From Linyphia triangularis (lineage: Eukaryota > Arthropoda > Arachnida > Araneae > Linyphiidae), in the NCBI GenBank assembly GCA_963978545.1, contig OZ021724.1, positions 29,315,933 to 29,379,932 on the forward strand: a stretch of 64,000 nt of DNA. The letters are read 5' to 3'. Of this stretch, positions 14,838 to 28,073 are shown piece by piece; the first letter of the stretch is position 1; every line of letters begins with the position of its first letter. A program made the translations under genes and the position numbers. The notes under the pieces are model-generated. The model did not search any database. It saw only the letters and a list, made by a program, of their open reading frames with translations, and was not told where the DNA came from.

Positions 14838-16120
14838 ACATATACGGGGAAAGCTGGCAAGTTGTTTCTTGTTTGTTGAGGAATGTGAGACTTAGGCCAT
14901 GGTATCTTTTTCCGCAAAAGAGTGGAAATCTTTAAACTTACCGTAAGCAATAATTTTCTTTGGTATAATGCATGGTGGCCATAATTAAGCTGTTGCTGTT
15001 TAGGGCAATCTGGAACCTACAGAAATCAGTAGATCTTCATAGAACTTTAAATACGTTCTTTTGATAACCATTAGGAAATTATATCTAAAATATAAGTTAA
15101 AAGTTTAAAAAATATTACAAATAATTAAAATTCTCGAAAAGACATTTTAACGACAAGAATTATATGACAGACATTCAATGCAGACCTTTTATAGAATTAA
15201 TTTTTTTTTATCCAAAATTGCACTCAGCTTTCTTGATAAGGTTCCCCTTTGCAAAGTTAACTTCCAAACAAGTATTTAATGCTATACTTCCATCTGGTAG
15301 CAAACGTTTAGAGACTTTTTTTCATATTTCTTTTCCTTTTGCTTCAAATACTGGAGTAATAATTATCCTACATAAACGAGGAAAGAAAAAAAGTAGAGAA
15401 AAAAGAAGAAAGAAAAAAAGTATTAAAAATATCACACTGGGAAAAAATTTAAAATTAAGCTAATCATTCAATTTATCTTTAAACTATATCATATTATGGG
15501 ATATTAAATCTTCATAATTATGAGATACTCACTGGTAGAATACATTATATTTAAATTGCATATTCCTATTTAATAACTATTTTGGAGATTTTTAAGGTTG
15601 CATAATAAAATAAAAATTCTTTTCAGAAAAAGATTTAGGAAATAAGGCGTTTCTTTTTAAATGTAGATACACTGTTTTTCACTTTTTCTCCCTAAACTAG
15701 TAAACAATGTCAACATGAATCAATGACTTTCTCAATTTCTCTGAAAAAATCTTAAGAGTTGTGAGCCTAATCTCAATAGAAAAAGTTTCCCTCGTCTCGT
15801 TTCATTCAGATCGACTTAGTTCAAAAGTTTCACTTGTATTTTGATAACAATCCCAAACGTAAACTTTAGGTATGGCTTAATTCTACTTTTATTTCAAACT
15901 TGCATCTGATGCATTCTTTCAATATTAAAATTTTGAACTTGAGAAACCAGCATAATATAAACTTTAGTTCCCATTTTGAGGATCGAAATTTTATTATAGG
16001 ACCCCTTTCAACTTAAATTTTAAACCATTTTAGTTGCACTTTGCTTAAAACTAGAATGACAACCAAAACGACCATCATTTATAACAGAAAAGTTAAGCAA
16101 AATAGAAACGATATTAAATC
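14838..16120. other. AT-rich non-genic stretch
   Basis: No gene seen. The open frame 15164-15463 (99 codons) ends in a purine-rich Lys/Arg tract (15370-15425) that is simple sequence; no domain is recognisable. Confidence 0.5.
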
Positions 16121-16122
16121 TA

Positions 16123-16309
16123 CAGTCAAACCCCGTTAACGCGAAGTCGACGGGGACCGTCGAAATTGTTCGCGTTAACCGAATTTCATGTTAAACGAAT
16201 AAATTAACGCTTAAGTTTTAAGTACGGTGAACTGCTTTTACTTTGGGATTTCATTTCATTTTAAACGGGATTTCATGTTAAGCGATTTCGCGTTAACGGA
16301 GTTTGACTG
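16123..16309. mobile_element. pogo/Tigger-type MITE, 187 bp
   Basis: Terminal inverted repeats of 23 bp with one mismatch. The left end begins CAGTCAAACCCCGTTAACG, and the right end read on the minus strand begins CAGTCAAACTCCGTTAACG. Both ends are flanked by TA (16121-16122 and 16310-16311), the Tc1/mariner-pogo target duplication. The interior is non-coding and repeats parts of the ends (GGATTTCATGTTAAGCG), so it is a non-autonomous element that depended on a pogo/Tigger-like transposase. The nearly matched ends suggest modest age. Confidence 0.9.
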
Positions 16310-16311
16310 TA

Positions 16312-17781
16312 TTTCCTTTTGTCTCTGTAATTGTCTACTCGCCAAGCCCGCCCATTTTAATAAAGAAAAAAACATACATCGATCCTATTTACATATCAGT
16401 GTCACAAATGGTCACGTGAACGTTGGAAATGAGTCCAACAGGCCAAAGAGAGCATGCTTTTGGAGACAATCGGGAAAGTAATTCCTTTCCCGGAAAATGC
16501 TGTCGAAATCATTTCTACCATACTGATGTTTTTTTCATAACCCGTATTATTATGTGTGTCATTAACTTTACATAAGGAATTCATGACTTTGCCCCACCAT
16601 ACGAAACTGATCCATGCATCGATACGCATTTTGTTTTGTTTTATAGCTTTTTATGGGCCGTGATGTATGTTATCTTGACTCGAAAGGAGAGACTGGTTGG
16701 AGTCATTTACGTTTTCTGAACAATTTGTTTTGACTTATTTCTTGGGAAACATTTACTGTTAAAAGTTTACGGAGCCATTTTTCCAGTGAATTTCAATGAT
16801 CTGATGGTTAATAGAAATTCTTACCCCCCCCCCCCCCATATTAAATACCAATACTTGGAAATAAAAACGAGCGGGTTTCATAATTAGCATTTATTGGAAT
16901 TTTACAGACGGAATTTTAGTCCATTTGCTTTTTGCTCCTTTAAATTACTACCTCGATGCTTCTTCTCAAGATGTAAAGGAATTCAGTAAAATGTTTTTTT
17001 CTAACTAAAAATAGAAATTATGATTGTAATTTGTTCATCTACTGGTATAGTTTTGTGCTATTTAAGTTTATTCGGTATAGTAACAAAGAACATTTTATTA
17101 CATGTATTAAAGTCAATGTGTGTTTTTTATATTAAACCGCACTGGCAAAAAACATAGGTTTAAGCTCCAAACCACAATGAAGCCCAATTCGACGACGAAT
17201 ATGATTGATTGGTTAACTTATCAGCCAGTATCCTAAGAAGCAATTTTTTAATACTAATTTTGTCATTCTGTGCCTTCGAAGAAAAGTCAAAATTAATTAT
17301 ACTCTCAAACCGTAATTCCTAGACAAAATTCATATGGCGGTATGATTTGTTTACCAATGATATGAAAATTTAAAAAATGTTTACTTGATTTGTAACCCAA
17401 TTATTACGTTTAATAATGAAAGTGATCACACGAATATAGGTCAATGCATACATCAGACTTCTCGAAATATCACTAACAGTATTTTTTTTTTATGTAAAAT
17501 CATTTAAATATAAAAATAAGGGTTTTAGAAGAAGTTTCAATGTCTCTATTGTCTACTGTATAATTTCAAATAAAAAAAAAATAAAAAAATAGCCCTTTCA
17601 GTTATAAAAGTTTAAATTCTCAAAACAGTAGAGGATGTACTGTACGGTCTAAGACATATGTTACTCTCTTCAAATCCGGAATCTCGTAAAAAATAACTAT
17701 CAATTGTAACCTTCCCGTTATAAATAGGACTTATCCCCTTTCCCAATTCCTATTAGAAACTTCCAAAGGTTGCTTACTCAA

Positions 17782-17784
<3 letters not shown>
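16312..17784. other. AT-rich non-genic stretch
   Basis: No gene seen. It contains a C run at about 16826-16838 and scattered A/T runs. Confidence 0.5.
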
Positions 17785-17852
<68 letters not shown>

Positions 17853-17858
17853 TATATA
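17785..17858. repeat. (TA)n microsatellite
   Basis: About 64 bp of pure TA followed by an imperfect TTATAT tail. Confidence 0.97.
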
Positions 17859-20755
17859 AGTATTTATTCTTGATAAGAAGACATTTTCTAAGGTCACAAA
17901 ACTTTACTCTAAGTCCACAAACCCTTGTAACGTTTTACAAAGTATTCCAATCCTTCAAATTGTATTGACTTGATGTGTCAACATCACTTACAGTCGTCTT
18001 GTGTTTACAGAATTGACGCCAGGAACGAGCGAGCAAAACAAAACAATCCAAACGTTCCATTGTGAAGGTACAACACCTCAAAGTGGTCCAACCGCCCTCC
18101 CCATCCCTTCACTTAAGACAGATAATGAGTTTGGCGAAATGCTCCTTTTCGATCTTTTTCATTTTCTGTTAATGGACTCCTATTAGTAGTTCGAATAAAA
18201 TTAAAAAAAAAAAACGTTCTTGTTGTATGTGGGAGGATTGTTTCCATTTGAAGGAATAGTTTGGAGTGACCTTCTCTTGACCGGCGCCTACGCATGACCA
18301 ACGAGCGGTCATTTCCACGTGGTCGTCATAGAATAGTACAGCAATAGACTAAAATAAGATGTCAATTTTAGATCCTCTGTTTAATATATAGGTCGAGATT
18401 TGACTTAAGGTACTGTTGCGCGAACTAATTGTTAATTTACTTGGTACTAATTTGAACCGTGCAAATTCTACGCAGGAAGCACATCATAGAAACATGGAAT
18501 ACGGAAAGTAGCTTAAATTTTTGTAAGGATGAGTTTTCCATGTTGTCCCTCAAGAGAAGGTGATCTGTTTGCATCACAAACGGTAGCAAATTTTTTAAAT
18601 ACCTCATATAGACCCCGACACTCTGCCGCAATCACCGCTGCCTACTCAATTTTGATGACGGATTTTTCAAAGCATTGTTGTCCTAGGACCCACCAAGTCC
18701 TTACACTTGCAAACTAATGGACTAGAACATGCCTCGGTGGCAGAGGTCCTCTGCAATATCTGACCTCGAAAAAAAGAGCTCACACGACAGCGATTGCTAC
18801 AGATGGTCACCCAACAATTGTTGGGTGGCCTTAAAGGAGTTTTCTCTAGAGAAGCAAATACGCTCTCAAAAGTAGATATGTAAATTGGATCAAATTTACT
18901 TTCACAAATAACAACTCGGTCCACTTAGCTATAATGTGATAATTAAAACCTATATCCCAAATTAAATGTCAGAGTACGCCTCTAACCGAAGGCAGAGAGC
19001 GCACGCGCCAACAATGTGGACAAACAATGCCCATCTGCACGCTGCTCTCCATTTACAGGAGAGCCCGTATTGCCGACCTTGCTCTCCCGACCTGCTGTGT
19101 AAATGGAACGCCTTGACGCAAAGTGGAGCGCAGCATCCGCGTTCCACCCTCTTGGGAAAAACCGGGGATGCGGGCTCGGCCTAATGTCAGCGGTGATCTT
19201 TTTGTGATCGCTGCGCCGACTCGGAACAAAGATTTTTAATTTTATCCCTCTTAATTCTTTCTAAATAATTTCTGCGCTTAATGGACGTTTAGGTTTAATT
19301 TCTTTTCCGGTTTAGAGTGAGAAAATTTCTTTTTCTGTAATGAAATCCACGTCGACGAAATCTGGTGTTGTCCATTTAACGTACGTCCAAGTTTCCTCAA
19401 AATTAAGATTTTCCGTCTTGCGTACTTGTGTATTAAAAATTAAAATTATTTATAATTCCGAATTAAACGAGACTTTTTCCGACATTCGTACCTCTGTATT
19501 AAAATTCTGTACAAACTCTTCACCCTGTTGTAAAATTCTGTAAAACCACTTAATAATAGTAATTTCTCTTCGATAAAATAATAATAATTTTTTTTAACTT
19601 AAGTTTCATGCAAAATAGGAACGCCTTAACGCAAAGTGTAATTTATTGTATGCTTGTATATTATACAGAAGCGGAAGTGGAATACACAAATAGTTTTGGA
19701 GTCACTTTCGAATAGAAATCTTAACAAACCTTTACATTTTTATAACTCAGCTTTTTTAAGATATTAGCATGCAACAAAAACCCATTTATAATGAAAGTTA
19801 ATTAAAAAAAATACTGCAAATGTAAAAAAAGGGATTTTTACAATTGTTTGTAAAGAAATTTTAACAACCATATAAGGATTATTTAATTGATAAAATGTAA
19901 AAACAAATTTCAGAGTATTTTACCTTTACTGAAGACCATAATAAAGAAATGTTTTTGGCTTGAACGTTGAGAGTAAGTTGCCGGTCCATGAGTTAACACT
20001 TCGCCATCTGACCAATTTAAAATTAAGAGTAGTATTTATTATTGTTTTACGAGAATGGAACTCTTGAAGTCTTTGTGACAAGAAAATTCAAGACAACAAA
20101 GAAATTTGGAGTGAAATTGATTAGAGTTAAAGCGTGTAGAGTATCTTTAGAATGTGTTGTTCTTCCTTGTTTCTTTGGTATATGATATGTTCACAAATTA
20201 TAACAATTCCAAAAAAAAAATAATAATAATATTTTCAGACGGTTTATTTATCACTGTTAGTAAATAAAATACGACAAGGACATTCAACAGTTGTTTTACT
20301 GAAAACATAATCAAACTAAAGAGTTATATTGTATTCATAGAAGTTCATTATCTCTTTGTTTATGTTGTCTTTGTATTAAGTTTTATGGTTATGCAACTTC
20401 TGTTTGTCTACGACGCCATGGAATATCACGGTTTCTTGAATTCCAATCCTTATCACTTGGCGACCTTAATTATCATACTTGATTAGTGTCTATCAAACAC
20501 ACACATTTTACAAATTTTCGTCACCATCTTATTAACGTATCGATATGATTTTCTTATGTGTGCCTAAAATATTGCCGTAATGGTATATGCGGATTGGCAA
20601 CACTGGCCATTTGTTTACATTTCGAAATCAACAGTTAAATCGTAATGAATATTTGTCGTGCTGAAACAACATTAAAATAGAAGAAGAAATGAAAGATAGA
20701 GTGGTCACCAAACAAATGAAAGCGTAGATGAGAATTTTGAAAGGTGCTAGATGAA
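17859..20755. other. Non-genic stretch with one GC/CpG-rich patch
   Basis: No supported gene. 18965-19225 is GC and CpG rich and open in both directions for 60-72 codons, but I see no domain. The phrase AACGCCTT.ACGCAAAGTG occurs there near 19108 and again near 19621. Around 19380-19530 related blocks (CGTAC.T.TGTATTAAAA) recur, which hints at a decayed short repeat. Confidence 0.4.
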
Positions 20756-20911
20756 ATGCTGAAAGATATGGTAGAAGGCGAACCTTGCATTGAGAGTGTT
20801 CTTATTAAAGAACACGATACTATCACGTTTCTATACAGAAAGTTTGCTCTTTCTTTAGATTCCACTTCTGTGTGGAAACAAATCTTCAGGGAAATGTACA
20901 AAATATCTTAA
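20756..20911 (+). pseudogene. Short coding-like fragment, unrecognised
   Basis: A 51-codon frame from ATG 20756 to TAA 20911 has an ordinary protein composition, for example EGEPCIESVLIKEHDTITF followed by LYRKFALSLDSTSVWKQIF. Coding-like pieces with stops occur just upstream in other frames (EEEMKDRVVTKQMKA near 20680-20730), as expected of a decayed retrocopy or transposon protein. I cannot name the family. The minus strand is also open here for 88 codons, so chance is possible. Confidence 0.2.
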
Positions 20912-23900
20912 TGAATACTCCAAAGTTAACCTTTCGTTTTTTTCTATTGATAATGACACAAAATAATTTTTATGCTAGAAAATATTCTAAAGGCGTCAAT
21001 TCTTTTACAAGCGAAGCAAACCTGGACAAGCCGGTTGCCACAAGCAAACCAACGAGGATTACATAACAATCATCGAAGGTTGGCGAGTACTAAAGAGTAA
21101 GGGGCGGAACCTCCTAATATTATATAAAATACCTTTAATATATTTATAAAATATTAAAAATAAATATCCTCTTGGATATTAATAATGCGTAAAATGTTAT
21201 TCTCAGTTATAAATTACTGAGTAATCCATTAACTTCAGTTTTATATATTTTCTCCTCTAAAAAGTGAATATCTTATTTTGTCTACGGTATCTAAAAAGGC
21301 TCTCCAATTTTTCTCATTTTCAAATTTCCTTTTCTTAGTGGTTCATTATACCCTTATTTATTATATCAGCAAAACTAGAAAGTCGTAACAAAACCTATTA
21401 AATACTAGTATTTTATTTCTATTACGAAAACCTACGTTGCTTTACCGTTTTCTATTTAAAAAAACCTACGTTATTTAAAAACTAATTGATGTGGAGAAAC
21501 TACATTTCTAGATTATACGACAACATTCCCTACTTAAGTTCCCATCCATTCCTACATCAACAAGAGCGTCAACTTCACGACCGGATGTCAATCAACCGGA
21601 TAATCGGATATCGGATTTACGAATCCAAATCCCATAACTAAAAAAAATCCCATCTCTGATTTTCTTTCTTCTACTCCTCCCCTGTTATTATAAACATACC
21701 TAGATGAAATGGAAATCTAAATAGGCCAGTTAGTTTAAGGAACGATAAAAAAAGAAAGTCACTTTTTCCTCGACAAGTGGGCGTAGCCTGAAGTAGAAAT
21801 TGTTTTGAGGGAAAAAAGCAGGCGATTTCAAATCTTTTTAATCTTTTGTGAGCACTAACGAATTCCAGAAGAATGATAAATCCATCTCGGAATCAGATGG
21901 AAACGACTTATTTTAACTTTAATCCAAGGTTGGAATATTAAATAAGTTGTTCTCATAATTTTTCACCCCTCCCCATTCGAATGGAACTGCTTGAAGTGTT
22001 TTTAAAAAACGTCATAGTAGCTGAGTATAGATAAAAATTACAAAGGGTGGTTTTTACCGCGAGAAAATATTCTTTGCAATAATTACTTTAATTAGTCTAA
22101 TGGTTTGTATTCGTGATCAATCAACATTATAGTTCGTTTTATAATAGTGCTCGTCCAGTTGCAAAACCGAGAATTTTCATATTAAGTAATTTAGCAGTAA
22201 AATGAAAAGCTTTTCAAACCTTCTTCCCCCAATGAGCTAGTAAACAACGATTCTTAAAACTTTGTAATTTCAAATACTTTTAAGAACTGGTTGTAGAGAA
22301 TTAAATCCCGTACTAAGTAATGATCTCAACTAAATTATACATTTTTGCAAACTTGCTTTAATATCCGTCTCCTAATTTAGGCACCTCATCAACATAAATC
22401 CTGAATAAAACCTATTCAAATGTTCTGTTACTTTTATGAATAAATCCCATTTCTGAACTATTTGTCAGTTCATTAATTTCTATTATTTTATTTCTCGTTT
22501 CAAATTCCACCTTTCATCTTCTACCTACGGAACTACAATGGCAAAGAGCTCGTATACAACCAATAGTAATAAAACGAGTCAATTGAACATTTCTTGGGCT
22601 GGGACTTAACAGGTTTACACATTTAGCTAACAATAGACATTCACCAATCATTTCTAGCTTCCACTTACGTATCCTCAGAACGAAAACATTACAAGACAGT
22701 TACTCCTGTTTTATCTATAAACATGCTATTGAATCCTCTAAAGTCATCGTCATCGATTACGGAACTTCAATGAATCCGCATTGGTTTAATCAATAGTAAT
22801 TGCCAAGGCCTTATTTCTCATAAGACCAGTAAGACCAGAATGTTCCTGAATTTTTATTACCTCAAAAATTTCCTGACAATGTTTTCTTTGTCCTAATGTA
22901 AGTAATAAGAATTGAATTTTGTGTTACTGTCAATATTCTTTTTAGTACGCTTTATTAATATCGTAACATTTTTCAATATATTTTTATAACTTATAAGTTA
23001 TTAAAAATATTTTCTTGACAATAATTTAATTAAGGTGGTGATAAAATTTGTCAATAATATTTAAATTACACCAATAATCGTCAGTGAAGGGGGGGGGAGG
23101 GGCATCTGCTATCTGTACCTAGAGTGATTGGTTATCTAAATCACACTCGGGTAATTGTCTAATCCAAGTTTCAGGCAATGATAGCTACCTTCTAATGACG
23201 TAAGTTCTTCTAACAAAATAAAAAAATTGTACAATTTCTCGCCTTCATCAAACAGCCTTAGTCACTCATGAGTGGGTGGAGGAGCTTGCCCTTTTTTTCA
23301 GTTGACGTCTTTTGGGCGGGCGGTCAGCAAAAACCAGTGGTCCTTTCTCACTTTGTATTCCCCTTCCTGGTTGTTGTTGTTTTTTATGGCTTGTTTATGG
23401 ATAAGATGATGAGGATAGGGTTCATGTTATTTACGCAAAATGTTGGGGTCATTTCTCAATTGTCAAGTCGTAGAAGTGAGAGTTTCTGAAAAAGACAGTT
23501 CTGTCCTCTTTAAGCACGTGCCCGAGCTTACATCCTTCCTTAGGTTAGAACGGGTCGCGTTTTTTTTAAGGTAGTTTGGACAGATAAGATTTACTCCTGC
23601 TGTGTTATTGTGTGCCCGTTTGAGGTGTAAAAGAGAGTTTATATATGAAGTGAAAAAAGAGTTTATCATAATAAATACCGTTAAAGATTCATTTTATGAG
23701 CTCAATTCGAATGCCAGTTATTTCATGAATTTATACTACGAAAGGGTTGCCTAATCAATGGCTTCTGGTTGCCGAGTTACGTAACATAAGGTAGTTGTTT
23801 TGAATTTGAACCACCAGTTCAAAGAATTTTTAAGGTTTTACCACTGAATGACAAAAAGTTATAAACTTTAACAAAGTTTCTAATTTTGTTCCGAAGTTTG

Positions 23901-24014
23901 AAACTTTGTAGCCCACTGATGGAACATGTAATAGAAGGTGCAAATGTTTTCTTATTAATTATCCTTTTGTTGAGTGCGAATTCCTTAGATGCTTTCATCA
24001 ACTGCAGCCGTTGT
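20912..24014. other. AT-rich non-genic stretch
   Basis: No gene seen. A G run lies at about 23088-23100. The open frames at 23268-23489 (plus) and 23463-23669 (minus) lack domains. Confidence 0.5.
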
Positions 24015-24023
24015 TCTAAAATG
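24015..24023. repeat. Target-site duplication of SINE, left
   Basis: TCTAAAATG, matched exactly at 24205-24213 on the other side of the SINE. Confidence 0.85.
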
Positions 24024-24204
24024 GTTGGTTGTTTTCAGATTATCTGGCGCCGTCAGCAACATGAGGGCTATAATGCGCCGAAACATTCGTCATTAGACAA
24101 GCCAACATACATTTACAAACACCCATGCCAAACACGGGACTCGAACCCGCAACCTCGCGGTCTAGAGGCTAGCACGCTAACCACTATACCGTTTGGTCGG
24201 CTGC
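24024..24204 (-). mobile_element. tRNA-derived SINE, about 181 bp
   Basis: Read on the minus strand, the element opens with a tRNA-like head (24127-24197). It carries an A-box region GGTATAGTGGTTAGCG of the tRNA-Glu/Asp style and a perfect RNA polymerase III B box GGTTCGAGTCC (24137-24147). The T-arm pairs (GCGGG with CCCGT around a seven-base loop), and six of seven acceptor pairs form (ACCAAAC with GTTTGGC). The anticodon arm does not fold properly, so it is not a working tRNA. A roughly 100-bp unrelated body follows. Exact 9-bp direct repeats flank it, the mark of LINE-mediated insertion. No poly(A) tail is visible; the 3' end is GT-rich (CAACCAAC on the minus strand). Confidence 0.88.
24137..24147 (-). 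promoter_or_regulatory. Pol III B box of the SINE
   Basis: Exact match to GGTTCGANNCC on the minus strand, at tRNA-like distance from the A-box region near 24173-24190. Confidence 0.85.
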
Positions 24205-24213
24205 TCTAAAATG
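24205..24213. repeat. Target-site duplication of SINE, right
   Basis: TCTAAAATG, matching 24015-24023. Confidence 0.85.
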
Positions 24214-27200
24214 AGTTTATTAAAGAAAAATTAAATTTTAGTTATTGTTATCACCTAGTGACTTGATTACATTTGCTACGCAACAACTTTCTTTCACTGC
24301 GCGACATCAGTGTCGCATAATCTCACTGCTAATCACCATTTCTTCTAATACATTAATGACAAGCTAAAAGATTGCTCTCCAACAATGACAGTTGCAAACA
24401 CACTCGCCCTTTCAAAAAGTCTATGCAATTTTTCTGCCCACAAAAAACCAGTCAAAGAAAACAAATGGTCAATCAAGAGTGTGGGGGAAATTTTAATAGC
24501 CCAAGTGGGTGGACCACAAAATTCTTCACACTTGGATCCTAATCATGGTGCCGCGAGTGGCTGTTGAAGATAAGTAAATATAGCAACACCCTCTTAACTC
24601 GAAATTCCTCACCTATTAAAAGAATAAACAAACAGTCGAGGTCTGATGACCGCCCAAAAAGCCGGACTACCGACCTTCTAAGTTTTCTAGTTCTTTTCTT
24701 CGAATAATAATTAGTGAAAGGAGTTGTCGATTTGTGAGGCTTGTGACCATTGTGCTGGTGGACAGTGTCGTCAGAGTTTTCCTGATGAGGATTTGGAACT
24801 GGTTTGTCTCGACTTTCGGTGTGAAGAATGAGGCTGAATACAAGAGTTTGGTTTCTTTTTGTGGTTTTTTCCCCCCTCCCATTTTCGGATATTCATTGTT
24901 TCGTTTTAGATATTTCGCTGCTGTTTACTATTACATGTTTTGACAGGAAGATAGGGCTTTGAATGTGTGTGTGTGTTTTTTTTAAAGTGTATTAATACTG
25001 AATTGCTCTTTGTTCATTCATATCCTTCTCTGAAGAATGAGTTTCTTATTTATCTTAATTCAATTTTATGTTAGAGTTTTAAGTTAATTTCATTTTGCTT
25101 AGGGATCTTTATCTCTTTGGAAGAATTGAATATGTGCAGGCTAGGTTCATTTTATAAGTGTGTTATCCTTTTCTCTCACTGTGAACTGAATATCATTTCA
25201 TTGAATAATTTTGTGTTTAATTCTCCAAATTATCTTTCTTCATGATTTAGTTGTTGCATACTTCTTTTATCCATTTTTTATCGCTAGTGAGGAGTGCATA
25301 TTTAAGGCACTGAGCTAAAACATTTTAAAACTCAGATTTTTTTCACATTGAAAAGTCCCAAATAACTTGCAGTGTTAAATACTGTTTTCAAAAATGAAAC
25401 ATCTGTTAAGTGTATGTAGAAAATTTGAAATGCATTGATATTTCCGATTTAGTGCAATTATTAATGCTCCCATTAATGCAAGCATAGCAAATATTACAAA
25501 AGGCAACAAATTACCAAATTGCAACAAAATAAAAAAAAATAAAAAAACATTGCAACTCTACCTCATTACCGACCCACGACATCTCTTACAATGTTCATCA
25601 GAGTGTTACATCTTCTCAGAGCACATTCAAGAAGAGAAAAAAAAAAAAAACTTGGAAGATGTTTTATAAAGGATCTTCCTGCCTCAAACCCGAGCAAACT
25701 TTGCCCCGGAGACTGATTGCTGACACGCGCACCGAATCAAACTCGGTATTTGGGGCAATGCCTATCCCCCCCTTGGGGTAAGTGAAGAACTTTGTTTATG
25801 CGGGATGAAGAAGGGCGGGTCTGTTCCGGTCCGACGCTCTCACTTTTTCTCCAAGAATGTTTCACTTTCGTTTTGAGAAGAGACCAAAAAGAAGCTTTGA
25901 TTGTAGCATAGACCATTAGCGGGAAAAGAGGAGGGGGGGGGGGGGGTAACAATTTCTCTTGGGATTTCGGCGAGGCGTGAAGGAATTTTTTTTGTAGCCA
26001 TTTTGCGTGTTTGTGGCAGACTGTTATTGCCATTTGTGTTTACAAGAGGAGTGTATTTCCTATTATGGCACTCCAGTGACTTACCTACAAAGTAAGGCCT
26101 GATTCGTGCACTCGTGGCTTAGAAGTATGATACGTGGTTGAAGATCCTATCAGTCATCATTGGTGAGCTCTGCGGGAACCATCAAATTTTTTTCACCCTT
26201 TACAATACACTAATTTGAAAAAAAAAAAATTCACTCTCTACGATACTTCAAAAGGACATTTTATTGATTCCGTTAATTGGCATTTTGTTCTTTGATTGAT
26301 TATTCGAATTTGGTTAGTATAATTTGTTTTGTTTGTCAAAATATTTTGAGCAAAATGTTTAATTCGCCATTGTAACGTCCTGCCGCAAAAAATCAACCAA
26401 AGGCCTCGAACCGCAGGTTTTCGATCACTGTATAGGCTTCTCATAAATGTTCTTTAAAAAATTAATGATGAGATTTTTCGTTTTTATTTAAATGTCAACT
26501 TTGCGATAAAAAAAAAAATCCAAAATGTAACCCGACTCATTTCCGACAGGCTAAAAGCTCGTCTAGCATGTAAGAAACATAGGAATCAAGCTTTCTCCCC
26601 CACCATTCCTTCGATCTCTTTTCAAAGTCAATAGAAACAATGGCACTCGTTATAGTCTCAAGTTGGTTTTTTGACAATGTAGTTCTCATGTAACCCTTCT
26701 ACGAGAAAATCTACTTTACAATCAATCGAATTTTTTCAATAATTCAAAACAAATTTCTAAACGTTTCCAATTGTTTTTCAAAGATATATTGTTCTTAAAA
26801 AACACTGAAAGCTTGTTTCTGAATTACAACTACTTATAATGTTTATTTCGCAAAGCCATCAGGAGGAAGATTGCTTATTTTCAACCACAAAAAGAATGTA
26901 AACTTTTTTTTAGCAATAATAAATTTTATCAAATTAACCGAGTACAGCGAAGATAATATATAATTTTGAGTATTCATTTCAACGGATTTACTCGCGAGCT
27001 GAGAAGATTGATCAAGTAATGATTCAATTCAGCTTACGTAAACAAGGGATGCTTAAAACTGAGACCATGTGAAATTATTTATAAAAGAAACAAAAAACTG
27101 AAAATAAACTTTAAAAAATATATATATTCCAATTTTGCAAATGACACTTCAAAGACAAAAAGTTCGTGACATACCTTAAAATTTAAATGAATTGTTGTTG

Positions 27201-27712
27201 TTTTTAGGCTTAAGTTTCCTTCCCCATCATTCAAGTTGTAAAATTGCCCATACAATTTTAAGTTATACAAAATAATGGTACTGTATTAATTTTCTCATTA
27301 TACTGTATTAATTTAAATGCTTTGTGAATAATTGGAACTGTGAAATTAACTTCTATGAAGTTTCTCCTTCAATTGTTGGATAGCAGCAAAAAAACTTTTT
27401 TCTTTTTATATGTAAACACTTGAACGATTTTCAATCTTCTATGCATCTTTCTTAGAGTCCCGGCATTAATAAAGAATAGAAGAACCGAATTTTTATCTGA
27501 TGAGAGAAATGTTTACTGTTATTTAAAAAAAAAATTCAGATATAATTTCCCCATGGTTTCATTACAGTATGTATTTACATTAAATTTTATAAAAATAATT
27601 TAAATGCAACAGATTATAAGTACTACACAGCTCCAAAAATATATTAGACGAACAGAACGTTTTTATTAATATATTTCCTTGCAATTAACTAATTTGTTTA
27701 TTTATTGACAAT
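24214..27712. other. AT-rich non-genic stretch
   Basis: No supported gene. It contains a 14-bp G run (25933-25946). 26402-26412 carries GGTTCGAGGCC on the minus strand, a B-box match without a convincing tRNA fold. Confidence 0.5.
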
Positions 27713-28073
27713 CAAGAATTCAAGGATAAGACCTGATAACAGTAAACTGCTAAACAGTCATATCTATCGAATATCAAAATACAGTTAAATGAAATAATTA
27801 TTAATTAGTAGTTAATAATTTATAATTAGTTAATTAAACTATATTTTGATGTTCAAGAGATCTGTATCGCAATGTTGACAGATCCTTCCCCTTGAATTCT
27901 TGATAATTAATTAATTTCATTGTCTTGAAATGTGCGAATTGAACGTTTTTATGAAATTTTATGTTACGTAATTATTAATTAACAATTGGTAATTAGTTAA
28001 TTAAACTATATTTTGATGTTCGATAGATATGAGTTTATAGTAGCGTTGCCAGGTCCTTCCCCTTGAATTCCTG
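27713..28073. repeat. Foldback repeat with three arms
   Basis: The left arm (27713-27790) is the reverse complement of the right arm (about 27990-28073). They share TATCTATCGAA.ATCAAAATA and an outer block that reads CCTTGAATTC.TG on the plus strand at the right end. A third, direct copy of the right arm sits inside (about 27820-27902), also ending CCTTGAATTCTTG. The interior is AATTAATTA-rich. No target duplication was identified. It looks like a non-autonomous foldback or MITE-like element with an internal arm duplication. Confidence 0.65.

Noticed and set aside
24127..24197. Functional tRNA gene call
   Set aside because: The anticodon arm does not pair, one acceptor pair is mismatched and target duplications flank a larger unit, so it is the SINE head.
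26402..26412. Pol III B-box match GGTTCGAGGCC on the minus strand
   Set aside because: No A box at the right distance and no cloverleaf stems. The same 11-mer at 5985-5995 also lacks tRNA context.
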